From assembly GCA_012267605.1 (NCBI GenBank), contig JAAXGF010000049.1:1-29742 (forward strand): a DNA stretch of 29,742 nucleotides. The letters run 5' to 3'. The DNA comes from Alphaproteobacteria bacterium. Its GTDB lineage: Bacteria > Pseudomonadota > Alphaproteobacteria > JAAXGF01. The notes beneath the pieces are model-generated. The model was not told the DNA's origin. It was given only the letters and a program-made list of their open reading frames with translations, and ran no database searches. Both the position numbers and the translations under genes were made by a program. Below are positions 24,706-29,742 of this stretch, piece after piece; the stretch's first letter is position 1; each line of letters starts with the position of its first letter.

Positions 24706-24709
24706 GCAT

Positions 24710-25024
24710 CTAATCCGTTAATATCGGCCAGATACTCGACCAATGTTCTAATTGCTTCAGCAAAATGATGAGTACCGATTCCACCAGTTCACGTTGTTCG
24801 GTTGGCCAGTGCGCATGCGATCCGAGGCGTCGCGGCGCCAAGGCGTGCAAGTCTTTGGGAATCCAGTGGTCACGAAAAATTGTGGCATGAAATTGAAAAT
24901 CGTGTTCTGACCGCCGGTTCGGAGGAGGCCAACTCGGCAACCAGGGTATGACTTGAGCTAATCGGTATTGGCCGGGGGCAAGGAATCGCCTATGTCCGCG
25001 GGGTCCCTTCGTTATATGGAGCAA
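24710..25024 (-). CDS. Possible small or fragmentary ORF upstream of nirK
   Basis: This 104-codon minus-strand frame occupies most of the 334-nt gap between the guanidine operon and nirK. Its C-terminal half (FRDHWIPKDLHALAPRRLG, then a helix QRELVESVLIILLKQL) has protein-like composition and codon use, but the N-terminal third does not, and no Shine-Dalgarno sequence is evident. It could be a gene remnant or a shadow. I found no operon terminator here and no convincing FNR/NNR-type box for nirK. Confidence 0.25.
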   Translation of the reverse strand: MLHITKGPRGHRRFLAPGQYRLAQVIPWLPSWPPPNRRSEHDFQFHATIFRDHWIPKDLHALAPRRLGSHAHWPTEQRELVESVLIILLKQLEHWSSIWPILTD

Positions 25025-25039
25025 CTTTTAGTTAAAGGG

Positions 25040-26104
25040 ATGAGCAGAGAAATGCAGACACGAGAAATGACGCAAGATACGTCTTGGCGTGTAATGGTGC
25101 CTGGAGTGGCGCTGAGCGCGTTGATGGCGTTCGCAGTATTTGGTGTTCCGGCGGCCTTGGCGGGCGAAGAAGAGATGGTATCGGTGGCGGACGTGGTTCG
25201 CGATCCGGCTGATGTTCCGCCCCCGATTGGCTCGCGTGGACCTGGTTATGTGAAAGTGGAGCTGGAAGCGAAAGAGCTGGTGGGTCAGCTGGACGACGGC
25301 ACGACCTATCGATTTTGGACGTATAACGGGACGGTTCCTGGCCCATTGATTCGTGCGCGCGTGGGTGACACGGTTGAGGTTCGCTTGGCGAATGCGGAAG
25401 ACAGTTGGGCGGCGCATTCGATTGACTTGCACGCGGTGAATGGTCCGTTTGGCGGTGCGCGGGCGACGGATGTGGATCCGGGGCAGGCGCGATCGTTCAA
25501 GTTCAAGGCATTGAGCCCTGGGCTGTACATTTACCACTGTGGCACACCGATGGTGGCGCACCACATATCGAGCGGCCTGTATGGTTTGATTCTGATTGAG
25601 CCGGAGGGTGGTCTTCCGGAGGTTGATCGGGAGTTTTACGTGGTACAGGGCGAAGTGTACACGACCGGCGAGAAGGGCGACGGCGGCATGCAAGAGGCTG
25701 ATCTTGAGAAGATGCTGGACGAGCAGCCGGAATACGTGACGTTCAACGGGACGGTTGGCTCGTTGACGACGAAGAAGCCGATGCACGCGACGGCGGGTGA
25801 GACGGTACGCATCTTCTTTGGCGTTGCCGGTCCCAACATGACGTCGGCGTTTCACGTGATTGGCGAGATGTTCGACAAGGTGTACACGCTGGGCAGCGCG
25901 ACGGCGGTGGACCCGGAGATTCAAACGATCACGGTACCGCCTGGGGGCGCGGCGTTTGTTGATTTCAAGATCGACGTGCCGGGCACCTATGTGCTGGTTG
26001 ACCATGCGCTGTCGCGCCTGGAGCGCGGAGCGGCGGGCCTGATCATTGCCGATGGCGAGGATGATCCCGAGATCTTCTCAACCATCCCAGCGGAGACCAA
26101 CTAA
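25040..26104 (+). CDS. nirK: Copper-containing nitrite reductase NirK (type 1 axial Met replaced by Leu)
   Basis: This periplasmic enzyme reduces nitrite to nitric oxide in denitrification. From ATG 25040 it has 354 residues: a signal peptide to about 41 (PAALA-GE) and two cupredoxin domains. Type 2 copper ligands are His 131, His 166 and His 322; catalytic Asp 129 and His 272 are present. Type 1 ligands His 126, Cys 167 and His 175 are present, but the axial position in SGLYG is Leu 180 where Met is usual. It resembles the AniA-type class (GLYIYHC, YGLILIEP, EVDREFYVVQGE). Alternative starts lie at 25016 and 25052. Third positions are rich in G with GCG, ACG and GTT codons, unlike its neighbours. 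Confidence 0.95.
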   Translation: MSREMQTREMTQDTSWRVMVPGVALSALMAFAVFGVPAALAGEEEMVSVADVVRDPADVPPPIGSRGPGYVKVELEAKELVGQLDDGTTYRFWTYNGTVPGPLIRARVGDTVEVRLANAEDSWAAHSIDLHAVNGPFGGARATDVDPGQARSFKFKALSPGLYIYHCGTPMVAHHISSGLYGLILIEPEGGLPEVDREFYVVQGEVYTTGEKGDGGMQEADLEKMLDEQPEYVTFNGTVGSLTTKKPMHATAGETVRIFFGVAGPNMTSAFHVIGEMFDKVYTLGSATAVDPEIQTITVPPGGAAFVDFKIDVPGTYVLVDHALSRLERGAAGLIIADGEDDPEIFSTIPAETN

Positions 26105-26132
26105 GATATAAAACACGCATTTCGCGTGGCTT

Positions 26133-26166
26133 GAGGGGCGGGAGAAATCCCGCCCCTCTGTATTTT
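26133..26166 (+). terminator. Strong intrinsic terminator after nirK
   Basis: GAGGGGCGGGA pairs perfectly with TCCCGCCCCTC around a GAAA tetraloop (11 bp), followed by TGTATTTTT. It lies 28 nt past the nirK stop. A smaller hairpin CACGC/GCGTG (26114-26128) precedes it. Confidence 0.93.
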
Positions 26167-26256
26167 TGACAGACGGATCAGCTGAAAATCATGGCCCTTC
26201 CCTCAAAAACGAAAGGGCTTGGAAGAAAAGAATTTCGCCGACCGTAGGTTATAAAC

Positions 26257-26952
26257 TCAAAAGAATTCGCCCGCTCGTGGAGAAAGGATCTGCTTTACCT
26301 CGCGTTCTCCGCAGCGTTCTTTGATGCCGGCGTCTCTTGCCCGCTGCCATTTGGTCTGAACCTCGTCGTCGAAAATGATCGCCTCGTCGGCAAAAGCAAC
26401 AGTCCAGGCCTCTTCCTCCAATTCCAATTCCAATTGGCCTGCGCCCCAGCCTGCGTACCCGAAGGCAACCAAAGCATGGCGCGGGCCGGTGCCATCCGAT
26501 ATTGCGCGTAGAATGTCGTAGTCGCGAGATAGCGCGGCGCATCCGTTTACGACGGTGGTTTCACGGCCGAAATAGTCGGACGAGTGCAAGACGAATCTTA
26601 ACTGGGGCATGACTGGTCCACCATAATGGACGCGCAAGTATCCTGGCACCTGATCGTCGTCAAAAACGGTGCCGTCAAGCAAGCTGCCAAGCGGTTGTTT
26701 TCCTAAGGCGCGATTGATGACCAATCCCATTGCTCCCGTCTCGTCGTGCTGCACCATGAAAATCACCGTTCCGCTAAAACGCGGATCAGCCATTTCTGGA
26801 GTGGCGATAAGAAGCTTTCCGGTCAGGCTATCGAATTTGGAAAAATGGTCGGGAAGTGGCGATTCGGCTGGCGGTCGCGCGGCCATGCATGTGGTTGCCA
26901 CGAAGATGGCGCACACCGCCGTCGTCATATGGAGAATCTCTCGCATGTACAT
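26257..26952 (-). CDS. YqgE/AlgH (DUF179) family protein with an N-terminal signal
   Basis: The YqgE/AlgH core is clear: LTGKLLIATPEMADPRFSG, then HDETGAMGLVINRALGK, YGGPV and FGYAGWGAGQLELEL. The family has no firm biochemical role; AlgH was linked to alginate regulation in Pseudomonas. Unusually, this member starts with a hydrophobic, export-like segment (about residues 9-25, ending MAARPP), while family members are normally cytoplasmic. Cys 22 in ATTCM is not a good lipobox. Starts at 26946 and 26928 are alternatives; none has a strong Shine-Dalgarno sequence. It is convergent with nirK. Confidence 0.9.
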   Translation of the reverse strand: MYMREILHMTTAVCAIFVATTCMAARPPAESPLPDHFSKFDSLTGKLLIATPEMADPRFSGTVIFMVQHDETGAMGLVINRALGKQPLGSLLDGTVFDDDQVPGYLRVHYGGPVMPQLRFVLHSSDYFGRETTVVNGCAALSRDYDILRAISDGTGPRHALVAFGYAGWGAGQLELELEEEAWTVAFADEAIIFDDEVQTKWQRARDAGIKERCGEREVKQILSPRAGEFF

Positions 26953-27062
26953 TGGTTACCCAACCAAAGCGAAAAGGTCACCCCAAAATCTTCAGCGCCT
27001 AACTTTCTTGCCGGGCGGATGTTATCAATTCGTCAATGATTTCCGGCCCATCCTTCGGGCAA

Positions 27063-27662
27063 ATGCACTTACATCTGAAATTCATTGCGCGCCTGGCCGC
27101 TGTGATTGTATTTCCGCAACTAATTACGGGGTGTGTTCTGCCTCCCGTGGCGAAAGCAGTGAGCTTGTCGCTGGATGGGGCCAGCCTCGCAGCCAGCGAT
27201 AAGACCATCGTTGACCACACGTTCTCACACCTGACTCGAAGCGATTGCGCATTCGCCCGTACCGCTGCGGGCGGCAAGTGGTGCGCCGACCCGCGTGATC
27301 GAAAGCCGAACTGGCAAGAAATTCAGGCTTCGATTCTGTTGCGCGCGAGATACGGGCTTGGCGAAGCAGATGTCCCGAGTTCGGACACATACGAAACCTC
27401 CTCTCGGCGGGTTGAATTCATCACCGACCCGTGGGGTCGCCGCATCGCCAGGCTTGACGGTTTTGCCGAGTCGACCAGCCTTTTCGGCATTGTCGGAGAA
27501 CACGGAGCGCTGGAAGTCTATGCCCATGAAACCCATGACCGGAATTCCGGCGGCGGTTTGACACTCGTCTTCACATTGCCGGGCTATGCCGACTGGCCCA
27601 ACCTTTTCGTGGGCGTGGTGCTTCACGGCACTCTTTACACCATGGAGGATATCATCGTCTAA
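27063..27662 (+). CDS. Putative lipoprotein of unknown function
   Basis: This 199-residue protein has a lipoprotein signal: hydrophobic IARLAAVIVFPQLITGC with lipobox I-T-G-C and lipidated Cys 24. The mature part begins with a Ser/Leu/Ala stretch, then SDKTIVDHTFSHLTRSDCAF with a second Cys and a third in GGKWC; the pair could form a disulfide. The rest is mixed, ending with beta-like segments (LTLVFTLPG, LFVGVVLHGTLYTME). Similar short outer-membrane lipoproteins with the DKT...DH...DC pattern seem to occur in related alphaproteobacteria, but I cannot name a function. An in-frame ATG at 27036 would lengthen the n-region. Confidence 0.75.
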   Translation: MHLHLKFIARLAAVIVFPQLITGCVLPPVAKAVSLSLDGASLAASDKTIVDHTFSHLTRSDCAFARTAAGGKWCADPRDRKPNWQEIQASILLRARYGLGEADVPSSDTYETSSRRVEFITDPWGRRIARLDGFAESTSLFGIVGEHGALEVYAHETHDRNSGGGLTLVFTLPGYADWPNLFVGVVLHGTLYTMEDIIV

Positions 27663-27729
27663 GGCAACTTGACGTCCCATGGAATCGGCACAAACATCTT
27701 CATCAGCGCCTATACGCGCAGTCGGTTGG

Positions 27730-28590
27730 CTAATTTTTGCGGCAGAGATTAAGGGCGATATAGGGTGGCATGTTGCTATGAGGTCGCCCGCCACCGGTGC
27801 TGCTCATTAGGGCCGGTGAGTCTCCACCTTGGGGAAAACGCTCGTTAAGGATTAGCATGAACTTCCGCCTTCCCGTGAGGGCCGGACTTCCCATACCTGC
27901 CTCCACTGTGTTCGCGATATAATATTGCTCGAGGCCCGGGCCACCATGGCTGTGCGCTGGCAACTCCTCAGACGTAATACGGTGGCCGAAGGCGCCGCCC
28001 GTGGCGCGAAACGGCAAGTGAACCTTGGACGCACCGGTTTCATCCTTGGCCTGACGATTGCCTGCCGGATCACCGGCACCGATGATAAACCGCCCTAAAC
28101 CGTCGACAAATGGTGTCCACCCGTTGGGACATCCGCTTTCGATGTCGAACGCCATAATCGCGCCGGCGGGAAATTCGCCAGGTGGTCCCGGTTCACCAGG
28201 GATTCCTTGCGGCCCGGTCGGACCTGGTTCGCCTTGGGGGCCAGTTGGACCAGGCTCACCTGCGTCTCCAGATTTGCCTGTTGGGCCAGGAGGCCCCGGT
28301 GGTCCGGATGGTCCCGGCGGTCCAGCAGGGCCAGGCTCACCTGGCTCTCCGGCAGCACCGTGCATCTCATCGGCGTATTGGGCGAGTAAGGATTCCTCAA
28401 TGGCTGCCATAAAGTCGGCGTTTCCCACCAAATCGTCAGCTGTTTCGGTGCCAACTCGCGCAGCCAATCTTTCGAGGCTCGCCAGTCGTTGATGAACGAG
28501 ATAGCCGTAGTAGGAGGCACCACCCGTCGCCGCGACGAGGAGAAGGAATAAGAACAAGTTCGCGATCCACCGACCAACGCTGCGTGCCAT
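27730..28590 (-). CDS. Membrane-anchored collagen-like protein with phage tail-collar-like C-terminus
   Basis: The 286-residue protein has a short basic N-terminus, one membrane helix (about 9-28), a helical spacer (29-77), 21 uninterrupted Gly-X-Y triplets (78-140, mostly GEP, GPP, GPT and GPQ) and a globular C-terminal domain (141-286). That domain has the tail-collar/receptor-tip style: PAGAIMAFD, GCPNGWTPF, GRFIIGAG, LPAHSHGG and the closing NMPPYIALNLCRK. Collagen-like bacterial proteins form trimeric stalks; collar-like domains trimerise and bind surfaces. Topology suggests display on the periplasmic side. The start is supported by GGGGGAAG 6 nt upstream. Confidence 0.9.
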   Translation of the reverse strand: MARSVGRWIANLFLFLLLVAATGGASYYGYLVHQRLASLERLAARVGTETADDLVGNADFMAAIEESLLAQYADEMHGAAGEPGEPGPAGPPGPSGPPGPPGPTGKSGDAGEPGPTGPQGEPGPTGPQGIPGEPGPPGEFPAGAIMAFDIESGCPNGWTPFVDGLGRFIIGAGDPAGNRQAKDETGASKVHLPFRATGGAFGHRITSEELPAHSHGGPGLEQYYIANTVEAGMGSPALTGRRKFMLILNERFPQGGDSPALMSSTGGGRPHSNMPPYIALNLCRKN

Positions 28591-29092
28591 AGATCTTCCC
28601 CCTATGTGTTCAGTCCACGTGCAGTTTGGCTAGGCGGCGTAACCTCCCCGGCGCGGAGGCGGCGAATCTGTCTGTCTAACGCCGTCTGCTCAACCTATTC
28701 TATCAAAGCTTTACGCTCGCGAAACGGAAGATCCGCGAAAGGATAAGTGGTATGCGGAAAGGTGGTGGAATTCCACGCCACCGCATATCGTCGGCGTACC
28801 GTGTAAATGTTTCCCAAAAACGCTTGATTGCAACGTTAGCGGTCGCGACAATGTAGCTAAATTCATTGGTCAGGTGTATGACGTCAATGTGTTGTGTCGG
28901 CGCGACGGGTCACGCCATATCAACGCTAAGGGTATGATTCGCGAGCCTTTCGCTCGTTATGTCACGTTGCGTTCTTTATGCTGGCCGAACTAGTATGGCC
29001 GCCAAATACCGCGTAGATTTCCAGTAATTTATCAAGGGCGTAGCGGGTCGTCTGGCTTCACCGGATTGGCGGATCACGAGAGGAGGTCAAAT
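28591..29092. other. 502-nt gap between the collagen-like and SH3 genes
   Basis: The left end must carry the promoter of the collagen-like gene and the right end that of the SH3 gene. Most of the middle is taken up by a plus-strand open frame lacking a standard start codon, described separately. I saw no tRNA, repeat or strong terminator. Confidence 0.5.
28697..28993 (+). pseudogene. Coding-looking ORF without a normal start codon
   Basis: A frame open from 28643 (after TAA) to TAG 28991-28993 encodes strongly protein-like sequence, such as KLYARETEDPRKDKWYAERW and later KFIGQVYDVNVLCRRDGSRH. No ATG, GTG or TTG begins it; the first candidate is ATT at 28697, and the earliest common start codon, GTG, is far inside at 28874. 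It contains several Cys (CKCF, LDC). It may be a 5'-truncated gene, a frameshifted gene, or one that uses ATT. I do not recognise the family. Confidence 0.4.
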
Positions 29093-29557
29093 ATGTATCG
29101 GTTTTTCGCCGTCATCGTTTGGGCGTCGTTAGTAATTGTACCGGTCGCGGTCGAGGCTGGAACCTTGGCGAAGATTGACGAGTTGGAAAGGCAGTTTAAC
29201 GAGTATGATCGCCGGCTGTCTGCCATAGAAGGGAAAATCGAGCTGTTGCTGGATTATCTGCGCAAAGGGCAAGGGCCGGTCGTCAGCCGTTCTCCCGAAA
29301 TTCAACGTCCTATGGGGGTCGATGGCGCGGGGATGGGCAACTCGCCGTTTTCGACCACGGTACGTCGGCGAGTTATGGAAGATAGCACGAACGTTTATCA
29401 GCGACCATCAGCAGGCAGTACGGTCATCGCCCGAGTTAACGCGGGAACTTGGTTGGATGTCCGGGATCGCACGGAGAACGGAAGCTGGTACCAGGTTATT
29501 TTGCCTGGTGGCCAAAATGGTTACGTCGCTGACCGGTTCTTGGAACCCGTACGTTGA
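29093..29557 (+). CDS. Secreted coiled-coil and SH3-domain protein
   Basis: The 154-residue protein has a signal peptide (about 1-22, cleavage VEA-GT), a coiled-coil-like helix (25-60, KIDELERQFNEYDRRLSAIE) and, after a Pro/Gly linker, a bacterial SH3 domain (about 96-152) with STNVYQRPSAGSTVIARV, the Trp-containing GSWYQV and GYVADRFL. Such exported SH3 proteins bind peptidoglycan or help division and cell-wall complexes; the helix may oligomerise. The start ATG 29093 is preceded by GAGAGGAGGTCAA. The remaining 185 nt of the window after it show no gene. Confidence 0.85.
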   Translation: MYRFFAVIVWASLVIVPVAVEAGTLAKIDELERQFNEYDRRLSAIEGKIELLLDYLRKGQGPVVSRSPEIQRPMGVDGAGMGNSPFSTTVRRRVMEDSTNVYQRPSAGSTVIARVNAGTWLDVRDRTENGSWYQVILPGGQNGYVADRFLEPVR

Positions 29558-29742
29558 GTTGTCCCACTTCGTTACCGGGTTAGGATTTCCAAGGGACACT
29601 GAGGTGCAAGAACGCTAAACATTCGCCAAGGTCTTGATTCGTCCTGTCTTCGTGGAAAGGTTGGGACCTTAGCTATAGAGCGACAATCTGGGTGAGAGCC
29701 GCGCGTCAATCAGGATGAGATTCCCGGCGGCAGCGGCGAGGG

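Noticed and set aside
25028..26005. 325-codon minus-strand open frame opposite nirK
   Set aside because: Its translation is an implausible Arg/His-rich sequence without domains, and nirK on the other strand is unmistakable. It arises from the G/C third-position bias of nirK.
28170..28360. Short repeated units resembling a CRISPR or tandem repeat array
   Set aside because: The repeats are 9-18 nt Gly-X-Y codon patterns inside the collagen-like gene, without spacers or a leader.

Overview
The window looks like a chromosomal segment of an alphaproteobacterium, probably Rhodospirillales-like. The evidence is a DUF1476 protein (the zeta-type F1-ATPase inhibitor family of alphaproteobacteria), a Ros/MucR zinc-finger regulator, a plant-type glutamate-cysteine ligase, YggT and DUF167/folD, a TPR-SPINDLY glycosyltransferase and a copper nitrite reductase. 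The DNA is moderately GC-rich with short intergenic gaps. I saw no rRNA, tRNA, CRISPR array, insertion sequence or phage module. Species-level placement is not possible by eye.

Layout. 68-4776 (mostly minus): DUF1476, then a four-gene Dpp/Opp-type peptide ABC transporter without its binding protein, preceded by an msrB gene cut by an in-frame amber codon just before its catalytic Cys. 4899-9711: an isocitrate lyase/PEP mutase-family enzyme, a large TPR-SPINDLY O-GlcNAc-transferase-like protein, a PilZ-like protein and an unrecognised conserved-looking protein. 9927-14077 (minus): plant-type gshA, an orphan branched-chain-amino-acid-type binding protein, folD and DUF167. 14078-19525: an accessory-looking stretch between DUF167 and yggT, with a very unusual helicase (signal peptide + ArsR-like winged helix + cold-shock domain + RhlE-type DEAD-box core), XRE and MucR regulators, small secreted or unknown proteins, and small ORFs broken by TAG.

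20068-24705 (plus) is the most coherent system: a guanidine-I (ykkC) riboswitch, a nitrate/taurine-type ABC importer (binding protein, TTG-started permease, ATPase), a guanidine-hydrolase-like ureohydrolase (GdmH family) and a His-rich protein of unknown family. The genes are separated by 21 nt, overlap by 4 nt, overlap by 14 nt and are separated by 3 nt, so this reads as one guanidine import-and-hydrolysis operon. The riboswitch is followed by a hairpin that would sequester the Shine-Dalgarno site of the first gene, which suggests translational ON control. The His-rich last gene is a candidate nickel-handling accessory factor; no hypA/hypB-like genes, the usual GdmH partners, are present in the window.

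25040-26104 is a copper nitrite reductase with complete type 2 copper ligands but Leu where the type 1 axial Met is expected. It is followed by a strong intrinsic terminator, and its codon use differs from its neighbours. 26257-29557 holds an exported-looking YqgE/AlgH protein, a lipoprotein, a membrane-anchored collagen-like protein with a phage tail-collar-like C-terminus, a coding-looking ORF lacking a normal start, and a secreted coiled-coil/SH3 protein.
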